DNA from: Nymphaea colorata
Lineage: Eukaryota > Streptophyta > Magnoliopsida > Nymphaeales > Nymphaeaceae
Length of the DNA: 64,000 nt
NCBI RefSeq assembly: GCF_008831285.2
Contig: NC_045151.1
Span: forward strand, 4,089,544 to 4,153,543
Direction: 5' to 3'
Shown: one piece after another, positions 24,871 through 36,365 of the stretch
How positions within the stretch are numbered: position 1 is the first letter of the stretch
How the letters are laid out: each line of letters starts with the position of its first letter
The notes under the pieces: model-generated
Told to the model about the DNA's origin: nothing
Database searches by the model: none
Seen by the model: only the letters and a program-made list of their open reading frames with translations
Made by a program: the position numbers and the translations under genes

Positions 24871-24882
24871 TGGTATCAGAGC
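24871..24882 (+). other. Primer binding site of the copia element
   Basis: TGGTATCAGAGC, complementary to the 3' end of initiator methionine tRNA, as in most plant copia elements. Confidence 0.95.
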
Positions 24883-24913
24883 ATAGTTCCGTGAGGATTA
24901 AGGATTTCTCCAT

Positions 24914-25960
24914 GGCTTCCGGTGCATCCTCTTCTCCTTCATGGCAGCTAAGTATCCATATCCTTCAACGGTTAATGTTGCAAATTTTATCTCTATCAAA
25001 CTCTCTCACAAGAATTACTTGCTTTGGAAAACCAAAATGCTTGGGCTGATTGAAGGCCAAGACATGATGGGTTTTATTGATGGACAAATCTCCAAACTGA
25101 CCTCTACCATTGAAATTGTTGAAAATGGTGAGGCCGGTTCTGTCCAAATCCAGAATTCTTGCCTAGAAAAAATCAGACCGACTTCTTAGAGGGTGGATCA
25201 CTGGATCACTCTCAGAAGAAGTGCTAGGTCTTGTGGTTGGACTCCCAAGCTCGGCTGAAGTCTGGAATGCTCTTATAATGGTCTTTGCTAGAGAATCAAA
25301 AGACCGAGAATTTCTGTTAAACAGAAAATTGCAGACTTTTCAAAAGCAAGATAAAAATGTTACTGAGTATATAACAGGTTTCAAAACCATATGTGATGAG
25401 TTGGCAGCCATTGGGAAACCTCTGTTGGATCAAGACAAAGTTTGTTGGCTCATAAATGGGCTTGTATCAGGTTATGAATTGTTTATGACGTCGATACTTC
25501 GACCTCCTATTCCTGCATATATTGATGTTGTTTCACTGCTTGAAAGCCACGACAACGTGAAAAACCTCCATGGGTTCCAACTTAATCCTAATGCTGCGTT
25601 CATAAGCCAGCAAGTTCAAGTTCAACCCTCTTACTCTCACAATTACAGAGGATGTGATCACTATAACAGAAAAAATAGTAACTCTTGCTTCAACTCGCGA
25701 GGACGTGGATTTCCACCCGCTTCTCAATCTCGTCCCACCAACACTCCAGCCAATGTCGGACGAAATACCACTCAATCTTCAGTCAAAGCAGTGTGTCAAA
25801 TTTGCAGCTTGAGTAATGACACGGATTCAAATGCTACCACAGATTCAATCAGGCGTATCAGCCCAAAGATCTTCCAAAATTTTTTTCCATTGTTCAAGTT
25901 GCCGATCCTAATAATGCAGACTGGTATCCAGACACTGGCACAACTTCTCATGTTACAAAT
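24914..25960 (+). pseudogene. copia gag and protease relic
   Basis: The frame begins with ATG at 24914 and shifts at once into the frame of 24941, where NVANFISIKLSHKNYLLWKT is typical of copia GAG (N-terminal Retrotran_gag family). A second frame (25221-25976) carries the UBN2/gag middle part (FARESKDREFLLNRKLQTF) and a remnant zinc knuckle of which only CQIC near 25795 survives. Protease follows in another frame with DTGTTSHVT (25931 on), the D-T-G active-site pattern. Stops and shifts prevent translation as one protein. Confidence 0.85.
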
Positions 25961-26051
25961 GATCCAGGTAAACTGAAACATCTCATTAAATACAACTCAT
26001 ATTGGCTCTACTAATATTGATCTTGGAAATACAACTCTCCCTCTTGATAAT

Positions 26052-26830
26052 GTGCTGGTTGTTCCTGCGATAAAGAAAAATCTTATTTCTGTAAGTCAGC
26101 TTACATCTTATATGCCCTATGTATTTGAGTTTACATCTGATTTGTTTTTTATTAAGGACAAGGAAACCAATCAGACGATTGCCAAGGGAGCTAGACAGGA
26201 AGACTTATACGTGCTCAAGACCAGACTGAAGGCAGTATTCTTTTCTGATCGTTTAATAACAGCAACGTCAGAAATTTGGCATAGTCGCCTCGGGCATCCA
26301 TCAGCTAAGATCATTGATTTTTATCGTCCAAGGGTAGAATAAATTTGACAGCAAAAAGTCTATGTTTTCTATTTGTCAAAGTTGTCAATTGGGAAAAGCA
26401 ACACGTTTTCCTTTTCTTCCATTAGATGATGAATATTATGAACCCTTTGAAAAAATTCATTGTGATCTTTGGGGACCAGCACCGGTTGATTCTTGTCAAA
26501 AATTTTGATATTATGCTGTCTTTGTTGATCACCACTCTCGATACTCCTGGATCTATCCTTTAAAATCTAAGTCTGATTTTTTTACAAAGTTTATGGAATT
26601 TCATAAGATGGTGACAATGCAATTCGGAAGATCTGTAAAAAATTTCAAAGTGATGAAGGTGGTGAATTTAAGAGCGCTGTTTTTCTCTCTTATTTAAGAG
26701 AATGTGGAATCAAATATCTCAAGGCTTGCCCAAAAACTCCTGAACAGAATGGGTTGGTGGAGTGGAAACACAGGTCAGTTACTGAACTTGGATTAACTTT
26801 ACTATTTCATAGTAATTTACCAACCTGCTC
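26052..26830 (+). pseudogene. copia integrase relic, C-terminal part deleted
   Basis: The pre-integrase motif EIWHSRLGHPS (26271-26303), a CxxC half of the zinc finger (CQSCQLGKATRFPF, near 26370), the core start DLWGPAPV (near 26470), VDHHSRYSWIYPLKSK, and DEGGEFKS (near 26653) with the second catalytic aspartate are present. The reading breaks just after the PEQNGLVEWKHRS motif. Only about 360 bp then separate it from reverse transcriptase, so the integrase C-terminus is missing. Confidence 0.85.
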
Positions 26831-27184
26831 TCACCGAAGTGAACTCCCCTGATCTTGCGAGACTTCACAATTGTGAAACAGAACCTCCCTTTCTTGCTTC
26901 TTCTCTACAACAACCAGTCATGCCTCCCTTACCTATATCACCACCAGAGTCACCAGCTTTTCGCTCACCATCACCGCTTAGGTCGCCAGCTCCTCACTTG
27001 TCATCGCCGCCTAGCTCACCCTCTCCAATTCATCTAATGCCTTACCTAATACCTCTACTAGACTGTCTCATCCTATGGTCATGCATTCTCAAAATGGTAT
27101 TGTTAAACCCAATCCCAAATACATATTAACTACCCATGCTCCCACCCAACCAAGACATTTTTCCATTGCTGTTAAACATCCCGG

Positions 27185-28123
27185 TTGGAGGCAGCTATGG
27201 AGGATGAAATGGCAGCATTGATTGCAAATGACACATGGACCTTGGTACCTCACAATCCCTCCATGCATATTATTGGCAGCCAATGGGTTTACAAAACCAA
27301 ATTGAATAGTGATGGCCACGTTGATAGACTTAAGGCAAGTCTGGTAGCACAGGGTTATACTCAAGTTGAAGGCGTGGATTTCCTTGAAACCTTTTCACCA
27401 GTTGTTAAACCAGGGCTATTCTGATCGTTCTCTCTGTTGGTCTTATGAATACCTGGCCACTTAAACAACTTGATGTCAAAAATGCATTCTTGAATGGCTA
27501 TTTGACTGAAACTGTATTCATTGAGCAGCCTCCATGTTTCAAAGATGATCGATTTCCACACCTTGTTTGCAACTTAAATTGTGCGCTATATGGCCTCAAA
27601 CAGGCCCCTCGAGCTTGGTATGATCGGTTTGCTCAATTCTTATTTTCTCACAATTTTCAAGCCAGCTATGCAGATCCATCATTATTTGTTCAACTGCAAT
27701 AGTCGACTGTAATTATACTTCTATTATATGTGGATGATATCATTCTCACTGGTAGCAGTCCAACTTTTCTTGCATGCTTTCAAAAGGAAGTACCACGTAC
27801 ATGTGAATGATCTTGAGGACTTACATTATTTCTTAGGCATTCAAGTTCAATGCACTGCTTCTGGACTATTCCTCATCCAGCAATGCTATGCTATGGAAAT
27901 TGTAGAATGCGCTCAGATGCAATCGTGCAGATCAACTGTTACCCCAATGGTTACTAATGTTTCCAGAAACAACACTGCAGAAGAAGAAGCATATCCCAAT
28001 GCTACATTGTATCGTAGTCTTGTTGGCACTCTACAATATCTTACGTTTACACGACCAGACATCACTTATGCTGTTGATTATGTGTCACAGTTTATGCACG
28101 TTCCCTCCCTGCGACATTTCTAG
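27185..28123 (+). pseudogene. copia reverse transcriptase relic
   Basis: Typical copia RT blocks: [11 protein letters not shown] and [13 protein letters not shown] (27229-27320), LKQLDVKNAFLNG (about 27460), CALYGLKQAPRAWYDR (about 27580) and LLYVDDIIL with the catalytic YVDD at 27727-27738, then LHYFLGIQV and RPDITYAV. A stop at 27424 and a frame change after 27702 break it. Confidence 0.93.
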
Positions 28124-28204
28124 TTGCTGAAACGCATTCTTCACTATATTCAAGGTACTATCTCTCTTGGGATGCAATTCTTTAAGCCCAACAAATTATC
28201 AGTT

Positions 28205-28620
28205 TGAGCTTATTCTAATGCAGATTGGGCCAGCTGCCCCTCCATTCGTCGCTCTACCACAGGCTACTGCACTTTTTGGGCCCCAATTGTATTTCCTGGG
28301 CATCTAAAATACAACAAAGTGTTGTGCGATCTTCTTGTGGAGTAGAATATCGTGCTCTTGCAACAACAACAGCAGAACTAACTTGGATCATGTTCATTCT
28401 TAGAGATCTTGGACTGTTTCTCTCTCAACCTCCCTTGCTTTATGGACATCTTCTGTTCATCACATCAAATGCCATCACTCCATGAAGCATATGAGCTTGA
28501 TTTTCATTTTGTACGACAAAAAGTGGCTCTTGGATCGTTAGTTACTCAATTTATTTCGTCCGCTCATCAGCTTGCTGATATGTTCACAAAGCCATTGCCC
28601 CATCATCGATTGACAACATT
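28205..28620 (+). pseudogene. copia RNase H relic
   Basis: DADWASCPSIRRSTTGYC-type sequence (about 28220-28270), then CISWASKIQQSVVRSSCGVE, ending in SSAHQLADMFTKPLPHHRL (28559-28613), the usual C-terminus of copia polyproteins. Two frames are needed. Confidence 0.88.
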
Positions 28621-28671
28621 GGGTCACAATCTCGGACTTCGCTACAGTCTACGCTCGAGATTGAAGGGGGA

Positions 28672-29094
28672 TGTTAACGCACAAGCTGCAGATTGTTACA
28701 ACTGCTCACCGGATGAAGGAAATCGTGAAGATCATGCCAGCTCAACGAATGAAGAAAATCATGAAGATCATGACAAATCAAACAAAAAGGCAACTATACC
28801 CATTAGATTTGGAGTGATAAATCAAGGAAGAAACCTCACGAGGCAGGAATCTAGGCAAGAAAAGTGGCAATGTACCCTCATCAAAGGAAAAGAAATGATT
28901 ATAGAAACTAGAAATTTAAGGAAGGATTGTTTGAATTTTAAACAAATCTGTAACAATCCCTCCAAGAAACATGTATAAATTCTCTCATCAAGGGAACCTC
29001 ATATCCATCATTTTTGTTGGTGTGAGAGACAGTGGACGTAGGATTATTTTTAATTTGAACCACTTAAAATTTTAGTCTTGCATTTTTCCTTTCA
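28672..29094 (+). repeat. 3' LTR of the copia element
   Basis: 423 bp from TGTTAACGC after the polypurine tract to CCTTTCA. A TATAAAT box lies at 28974-28980. Confidence 0.92.
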
Positions 29095-29203
29095 CATTGT
29101 GCCCGTTGTATAAATATAAACTGTAAATTTTATTTCGAACATAAAAGTTGCTACAATCTTTTTTGCATAATTATCTTGATAATATTTGATACATTATAGA
29201 ATA
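29095..29203. other. AT-rich segment right of the copia element
   Basis: About 110 bp that, like 24321-24444, is absent from the D-side duplicon. The copia element therefore sits inside a slightly larger segment that is specific to the C side. Confidence 0.5.
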
Positions 29204-30085
29204 TGAAAAATCTATATTGACACCACTAACAGCAGATGCCGAAATCATGCTCCCTCTTTCGCTGGATTCACACCGAACATGAACCTAAGCTGACCAAAAC
29301 CATCTCCTTCTTGTTTGGCATGGTTCACAATCTAATCCTCTGCTAGGTTCCTCCATGTGGACAGCCTTCACAAGAGAAAACAGATCGCATGTCAGGAACA
29401 GAAACAGTCAAGATGGTCTGTTAACTCCGGCCAGGGGTGGAGTGCAGAACAGCTGTTGATTGCCAACAATTCAAGCTTGGAGAGGCAGGCGATCTGTTCC
29501 TTTGCATCCTTGGGACCTGTTGTTGCTACTGCATCATTTTTTTGGAGAGTAATATTATTGAAATCCGCCAGAGGCTTGAAATTGGGGATGTCAGAAAGGC
29601 ATTGATGTCTTAGTTTCAGGAGGCATTTCCAGTAGGCTCCCAAGGTGTTGTGCTCGATGAAGCCTTCCAGTTGCAATTACTCTGGTCCGGAGAAACACCA
29701 CACCCACTGGAAATGGATTGGATTCATATCAGCTTGAAAATGAATTCAACATGCATATTCTTGAATTATGATAGGTAAAAACAAATCCATTCACAGTAGC
29801 AGCTTTATGGGGATTGGGCCCCTTACCTTTATTTAAACAAAATCGCCCATACAGAGAAAGGTTAGCATTATACAAATGCTTATTTCACATTCAGAAAAAC
29901 AAAGGGTTGACTAAACCTCTGAATGAGCAAAAAGAGAAAACAAACTATGAGCAACTGTTGCTCTGCACAAAATAAATTTCCCCTCCTTTAAATGGGCATT
30001 ACGAACACACCAAAATCGTCCATAGATTCCCTTTTTCCTCCTTCACTCTGTACTGAAACCTTCTAAAGTTCTTCTGCAAACAGCC
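29204..30085. repeat. Duplicon segment shared with 48771-49770
   Basis: Starts ATTATAGAATATGAAAAATC and runs collinear with the D side through NLR fragment E (against F) to CAGCCCACAC near 30085. Beyond that the two copies differ. Confidence 0.85.
29390..29690 (-). pseudogene. NLR-E: C-terminal LRR fragment
   Basis: Matches only the last LRRs of the cluster's NLRs: AYWKCLLKLRHQCLSDIPNF, then AKEQIACLSKLELLAI and ELTDHLD near the C-terminus. NLR homology starts at the same point as in fragment F (next to CACCACACCCAC), so both descend from one truncated ancestor by segmental duplication. Confidence 0.85.
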
Positions 30086-30239
30086 CACACTCTCCTTCCA
30101 TCAAGGTGTAGACCAAGCTTTCGGACTAGAGCATCAACCAAAGAGATTATTGTAATCTGTTCACCATATTCTCCGTGGAAGCTGAAAATCTGCTCTAACA
30201 CCTCTACCTCACCCTCCAACATGCCTCCTCTAGGAGCCA

Positions 30240-30990
30240 GCAATATCCACACTCCTTTAGCTCCATCACCAGTGACTTGATGGTTCCTCCCACTTTCTCT
30301 TTCAAATTGTTCAGAAAACTGGTATTCATATCTAGTTTTGTTGTCAGATTCAAGACATTTTATATGGATTTCAAATTGAGTTTCAACTATTTTGTAAAAT
30401 TTTTGAAATTTTTGCAAAAACTTCATCCATGGTTTTTAGTAAATAAATCCAAGTATTTTTGAAAAAATCAATCAATGTAAGGTAATTACAAAATTAAGTA
30501 TGAGTTCACTGGGGCTGGTCCCCACACGTCAGTATGCACTAGTTCAAACGGAGACAAAGCATTATTCAAAGATTAATAAAACAGGGGTCTATAGATATTT
30601 TAGCATGCTTGCAAGTTTCACAAACATGTGACTTATAATTCAAATTTGGTAATAAAATATTCAGGGTGTGTCATGATGGATGACCAAGTCTCTCATGCCA
30701 AAGCTCCCAAGCATGACTGATTTGGGTAGTCAAGGGGCATGCATTAATTTTAAGCATAAAGTCATTTTCATGAGTTTCCCAACCAATCTTCCCCTTCAAA
30801 ATGGTGTCTTCAAATACAACATTATTGGAGGACAAAATAACGACAATTTCAATCTTTAACAATCTTTGAAACAGACAAGTTAATTGAGACAAGTTAGTCG
30901 ACTATCCAATGATCAGGTGTTAGGGAGATGAGAGCATTACCGATGGGAGGTCTAACACTTGCTGATGCTGCAGTACCACGTTAACTCACT
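30240..30990 (-). pseudogene. Second copia remnant: protease end to integrase core
   Basis: On the minus strand, in order from 30990 down: PDHWIVD at the start of protease, a degenerate linker with VVFEDTILKGKIG, the pre-integrase motif ELWHERLGHPS (30671-30703), a CxxC motif (CETCKHAKISRPLF), SPFELVHTDVWGPAPVNSY (near 30510-30560), then TWIYLLKTMDEVFAKF and ETQFEIHIKCLESDN (near 30350) with the second catalytic aspartate. Stops interrupt it. It is a different copia family from the element at 24445 and lies in the opposite orientation, beside NLR-E. Confidence 0.85.
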
Positions 30991-32270
30991 TATTTTTTTA
31001 AGCAGTTGAGGCAAATCCGATGCATCTGAATCTTTGGCATGACAGTTTCGTGATCTCTTTTTAAAATTGGATCAAAATTTGGATTGGACTAAGGAATTGG
31101 ATCTGAACAAGGATATGCATCTTGAGTTTGGATTTTGGATGTAGACTTTGGATTTTAGAACTATAATAAATCTAATTTGGATCCAAGGCTTATATTTGGA
31201 TCAAATGTGTCTGAGTTTGAATTCGGATCAAGGTTTAAATATGAGATTTCGTTTTGGATCTGGGTTTGGTTATGAAAACTTGTTTTGGGGTTCAGATCTA
31301 AGGCTTGTTTTGGATCTAATGAGTGACAAATACAATCAACGATTAAATTGGATGAAAAGTTTATCAAAATTAAGGAAAATTGAAGCATTTGAGGACCAAA
31401 AAGCTCAAAATGCATTGTAAATTAGTCGTAAAATATTCGGAAAATGTTCAATGTAGAGCCTCAGGCACTGGTTGTGGGCAGTCAGGTTGGTCTGGGCTGT
31501 AGTCGCAAGCTGCAACCTGGCCCAAGCCCTTGTTCTCATCAGGCCAGGCAGGCTCTACCAATGTGCACTCTCCTGAAATTTTCCCTACCAATAGAGAGGG
31601 GTGTTCAATGAGTCAAGCCAACTCATGCTCAACTTCAACTCACTAACGTAAGCTCAATACGAGCTCAACCCATAAGGAAATGAATCGCATAGACAAACGA
31701 GTTGAACTTGAGCTAGGCACGCTCGACTTGGTTAACCTCATGATAGAAAATATATAAAAGATGTCTCCTTTTGTTATCACTAAATGAAAGTTGCTCCTTC
31801 TTTTCTCCCAGGCGGGAAGTAGGTCCAAGATCCTCCTATCTCCCCCCCCCCCCCCTAAAAAAAATAATATTTTTTTATAAATGACTCATTTAAGCTCAAG
31901 CCTAGCTGAGATTGCCATCTCTACTCAAGCTTTTAGCTGCGGGTTTTAAGATTCGACCAGAGCTCAAGCTGACTTCAAGAACAGCCCTCTCAATAGAAAG
32001 GGAGGAGCTTTCAGCACATTGACCAACACATAGTTGGATTTGTTGTGCAACTGAACACCTTGACCAATACATAGTTGGTCCATATCCCCCAAATATGAAA
32101 AAGTAATTAGGCCTTACTGGTGAAACGATTGATGGATTTGATCAGACCAATACTTCTATTTGCTGGCCAACAGGTAAACTTTCCTGAATTAAGTGCAATT
32201 CTTTACATTGGGCATTATAATAGCCTTTATATTGTGCAATTTAGAATGATCTAAAATTTGTTCTTTCTTC
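30991..32270. repeat. Degenerate repeats: TTGGATC-rich tract, GC island, GAGCTCAA-rich stretch
   Basis: About 31050-31330 is full of TTTGGATCT/GGATCAAG words (the inverse of those at 10180-11050). A GC-rich piece follows at 31455-31570. From about 31600 to 31985, AGCTCAA/GAGTTGAAC words recur, as at 15030-15080, and a C-run lies near 31840-31855. No gene is seen. Confidence 0.45.
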
Positions 32271-32810
32271 CATTACAAAAAATCCACATTTAGCTGACAG
32301 TGATTTATCGACGTGACAAAACAGTTACTAAAGATCAGTTATTTACTAATGTGGCAAAACCATCAGTAGAAGTTACGGAGTTCATTTACCGATGGTTTAG
32401 TACTACCAGTAAAGGTTCGGAGTTTATTGACACCGGGGGCAGAGCCAGCATTTTTTTTAGGGGCGGGCCAAACGGTCCGCAGGTCGGGCCAAGAGGAGCG
32501 ATAGGTTGGGCCAAGAGGAGTGATGGGTTGGGTCAAACTAAAAAAAATTGATTTTTTCAATATAAAAAGAAAATTCCTGCGCTCGCCCGGGCCACGGCCC
32601 AGGCGGGCCCCCTTCCCTCTGCCCCTGATTGACACGATATGTAGACATATACTGCGGTTGACATATCTGTCAGTGAAAGCTTCGAAGACACCATCTACAC
32701 TAAGAGATTGCATGCGCAGTCAGTAATACTTATTCAGACGATTTTCTAGCTTTTATTGGCATTTTCTGGCCGTTAGTAAAACTTATTTTTTTTTTTGTTT
32801 TTGGCTCCTA
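32271..32810. mobile_element. CACTA-like non-coding remnant with nested MITE
   Basis: TTACTAATGTGGCAAAACC, CCATCAGTAGAAG, TACCGATGG, CCAGTAAAGG, TGTCAGTGAAAG and CCGTTAGTAAAAC are the same style of mutually inverted motifs as at 12771-14600. They flank the MITE at 32434. Termini are unresolved. Confidence 0.35.
32434..32627. mobile_element. hAT-type MITE copy 3 (194 bp)
   Basis: Ends CGGGGGCAGAGCCAGC and CCCTCTGCCCCTG. A perfect 8-bp duplication ATTGACAC lies at 32426-32433 and 32628-32635. The interior is unusually GC-rich on its right half. Confidence 0.88.
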
Positions 32811-33554
32811 ACTGGTCATTTTCACCTGCAGCAAATTTGTCTCCATGCCGTATTGGTGTATCAAGATGGCAACATGGATACCGGCACACACCAGGGTATT
32901 TACTTTCACTTGATTTTTTTCCAAGGTAATTTCCTGCCTCCAAAACTAAAGCACAACACAGATAGCCATATTGATTATGATATCATCACTTAATTGCTAT
33001 TGACATTTTTATTCTTATTTCTTATGCAATATCTATGTAGCAGCTGCATGACAAGTTGTTTCTCGGTATTTTTGAAGAAGTTAAAAAAAGCTACTCAATG
33101 ATAAAACTGCTCAAGTTTTAAAATGTACTTTTAACCCTCAGCAGGTTAAGTACTTGATTCGGAACTGCATTTTTATGCAAAAAATGCTTTCTTAAAGCTT
33201 CTTTTTATGGTATCTCAATCATCTTTCAACCTAAACGTCCTTCAAGTTATATATATTTTTTAAATCTTTAACTTTCATTTACTTGATTTTTTTTATGCAA
33301 ACACTTAATTAACATGAGATGTTTGTTCAATATTTGATTTTTTCTGGATATTGGGTTAAATCAAGAGTACACGTACTGTCAAAGAATGAATGCGAAGCAA
33401 GATTGGTTGACGACAGGTGGAGCGACAGTCTCCGATACAGTACGAGGTCATCCTGTTATAATTAAATATGGAACAGATTGGAATGCAACCACAGGAGTCG
33501 TATATCCAGATTAATTAAAAAGGGGCGACAGGATCGGTTACTCCAAATGGTAGT
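32811..33554. other. Intergenic, no gene recognised
   Basis: AT-rich sequence. I see no motif-bearing frame or repeat of known type. Confidence 0.45.
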
Positions 33555-33750
33555 CAGTGACGGATAATTTTATGGGATAGAAAGTTTCCATGAGGGGGAC
33601 CGAATTAAAGTTTCAAAATTTTCAAATATCATTTTTCAAAATTTTTATATAAGACAAGTAAAATTTTTTAATATTTACATGTAAATTTAAAAAAAAAAAA
33701 TTGAGGGAGGGCCAGGGCCCCTGCGGATCCCCCCTGGGCTCCGCCCCTAG
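33555..33750. mobile_element. hAT-type MITE copy 4, no target duplication seen
   Basis: The interior (CCGAATTAAAGTTTCAAAATT) and right end (GGCTCCGCCCCTAG) match copies 1 and 5. The left end is altered (CAGTGACGGATAATTTTA). No 8-bp repeat was found at the edges. Confidence 0.6.
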
Positions 33751-33751
33751 A

Positions 33752-34856
33752 TAGGATGACATGGGCCATCTCCTATTCTGGGGTGGCGCATGTAACTATG
33801 GTTGGGGCATGGTGGTTTATCTGATTGGGTCAGATAAAGGCCCCTTTTAATTTCCATGCATGCTTGTCGATCAGATGCAATGTATCCTTTGCAGCAAAAG
33901 AACAAAGTGAATAATCCTTGGGTTAATCATGTCTTTGGGATTATGTCATTATCAATGGGGACTAACAAGAGTGCTTGGACCCTGCAGAAGCTCACAAGAT
34001 GACCAGAGCTGAGATCTATAATTGAGTGCGAGTAAGGAAGACTGGGGAGCCTTGATGTCCTCAAATATGGAAGAACCAAACTCCTATGGGAGCTGGATGG
34101 GTACTTTATTTGGCTATGGTATATCTGTGGCTTCTGCCTATATTACAAACTAATGCAAAAATGACAGTTGTGAAATGAATTTAATCCAAAGCGTCTACCA
34201 GTCAAAATCCAAAATTTTGTTAGATGTTGGGTTTGAGCATACGGCACATACTCTGGCAAAAGCCTGGTGTGTGTGCATGTGTTTGTGTGTATGTGTGCAT
34301 GTGCACATGTATGGATTTCTCCAATTGTCAAGATGCTCCGGCCTGTCCAACACAGCCTCATGCAGATATACACAGTCAAATGGGTACTAGCATCCGCTAA
34401 CAATTAATCGAGTCACATGATAGCATGTTCACGCAAAAATATTGTGCTTGTGCCATGTTTACTTTAAGTGCTTACGTTCTACTACTTATACGCCTCCCTC
34501 TCTAGTAATGGATATAGATATGATTTTTATCTAATGAATATACACGACACATATTAAAACATGTGAATGCAATGAAAATGCAAATTAGATCCAACTCCTA
34601 TGTAGATATGCAAGTTTGAAACCATTTTGCCCCATTGCAAAGTAAAAATGTTTTGTTATTTAAGTCGTTTATATTTTTATTTTAAAAAAATATTTTAATA
34701 AGAAAATGACCAACTTAATATATGTTTCTCATCAAATTACTCTTAAGATCATATCTACGCGGTTAGATTGCCCAAAAATATTTTAATAATTATGTTTAAT
34801 AGGTCTAGTTTTTGTCTTTTACCCAAGTGATCTGCTTTTCACCAACTTTCCTTTTA

Positions 34857-34857
<1 letters not shown>
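33752..34857. other. Intergenic; one partial 117-bp monomer
   Basis: Contains a single partial unit of the monomer seen at 22276 (near 34145-34205) and TG-rich sequence near 34265-34315. No gene is seen. Confidence 0.45.
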
Positions 34858-34919
<62 letters not shown>

Positions 34920-35365
34920 AGAGAGTGACAGCAGCAGTGCACTCAGATCTGATTGTAGAATGGATCAATGACGCAGGTTCACACATATCGGACCTTAGAA
35001 TGGATCCAAGATCCATTTAGTTAGGAAGCTCTACTAAATGAGCAGGTAGTTCATTTGAAGTGGGTGAAGATGATAATTAATTGAAAACCCTAAATTTATT
35101 TTGCTTTCTTTTGTACATGTTTCCATATATATATATATATATATATAAAAAGAGAGAGTGACAGCAGCAGTGCACTCAGATCTGATTGTAGAATGGATCA
35201 ATGACGCAGGTTCACACATATCGGACCTTAGAATGGATCCAAGATCCATTTAGTTAGGAAGCTCTATTTAAATGAGCGGGTAGTTCATTTGAAGTGGGTG
35301 AAGATGATAATTAGTTGAAAACCCTAAATTTATTTTGCTTTTATTTGTACATGTTTCCTTCTTTT
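34858..35365. repeat. 233-bp tandem duplication with TA microsatellites
   Basis: Two near-identical units, each with a (TA)n run, GAGAGAGTGACAGCAGCAGT and about 200 bp of unique sequence. The anchor repeats at 34926 and 35159. The right part, extending to about 35470, recurs at 52955-53180. Confidence 0.88.
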
Positions 35366-35479
35366 ACATTCAATTTGTGCTCTTGTTCCACAGTAGATTT
35401 GTAGTTTTCCTCAGAGAATAGAGCTTATACTTTAATTATTGCTTTTGGTGATGGAGAGAGAAAAAGAGAGAGAGAGAGG

Positions 35480-36270
35480 GATGATAAAATAAGAATCCAT
35501 AACAAAATTTGAGGACAAAAAGTCAACTAGATACAAAAACAAACTGCAAAAATAAAATAGAAGAATAAAATATATGAGATACAGAAAAATAAAACAAAAT
35601 ACGAGAGGTGGTGAGAGAGTGGATAAGCGGCGCGGTAGAGTCACCCAGCAGCAAACGAACGATGGTGTAGTATCCGAATAGTAATGTGGACATTCCCCTG
35701 GACAAAGCATGTCACAAAATCTGGTGATGAGAAGGTGCCCCTAAAGACCCTATTGTTGCGCTCTTCCAAATGCACCACCAAAAGGATATAAACAACAACC
35801 TCTAAATATGACCCCAGGAAAAGGCGAATAGCTACAAACAAAAGAAGACGAAGCAGAGGCAAGAATACTATAGAAGAAAAGGCATGAGGTAAAGAGGTAA
35901 ACCCGAGACTCAGCCGTGGCGAGGTAGATGAGACACTAGTTAGTTAAACTAATGCCAAGGTGCTATAGGTAGTCAAAAGTATTAATGTGGCTAGCAAAAA
36001 GAAACCAGACATAAGCAATAGCATGAGGAGAGGGGCTAGGGGACCAAGGGGACTAGGGTGGGAGCGATGTGGTGGAAGAACCAAAGAAGGCTAGGTCGCA
36101 AGAAGAAAAAGTGAAACCACAAGAATATGAAAGAGGCCAGGATATGGGGGGCAGTGAGCGATGATGGGAGGTCAGTAAGGCGGAGAAAAAAGAGAAGGGC
36201 TGAAAGCAAACCACACCAAAAGTGGGAGGGAGAGGTCTGAGAGTGAAATATTCCAATCACTAGGTGATGG
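35480..36270 (-). pseudogene. LINE ORF2 C-terminal remnant
   Basis: The minus strand encodes LEERNNRVFRGTFSSPDFVT (near 35715-35775), which resembles the segment after the zf-RVT domain of plant LINE ORF2 proteins (WxxWxERNxRxFxG). The surrounding sequence is low complexity on this strand and no other LINE motif is certain. It is inserted relative to the homologous interval at 52955-53500. Confidence 0.5.
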
Positions 36271-36330
36271 CAGATCATTCTTTTTGTTTACCGTTCCAAT
36301 GTTCAGCCGCTGTGACAGTGACAGTTGTGG

Positions 36331-36365
<35 letters not shown>

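Larger units (their letters stand above)
24445..29094 (+). mobile_element. Ty1/copia LTR retrotransposon, complete structure, coding capacity lost
   Basis: It has two LTRs of about 425 bp, a tRNA-Met-type primer binding site (TGGTATCAGAGC, 24871-24882) right after the left LTR and a polypurine tract (TTGAAGGGGGA, 28661-28671) right before the right LTR. Between them, in copia order, are GAG, protease, integrase, reverse transcriptase and RNase H relics. Total length is 4650 bp. The LTRs differ at roughly two dozen positions by eye. I see no clean 5-bp target duplication: CATTG follows the right LTR but does not precede the left one. The left LTR start is ambiguous by a few bases. In the paralogous D unit this position is uninterrupted (near 48765), supporting insertion after the segmental duplication. 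Confidence 0.93.

Noticed and set aside
33360-33500. A stretch that seemed coding near 33370-33480
   Set aside because: No frame gives a convincing motif on either strand.
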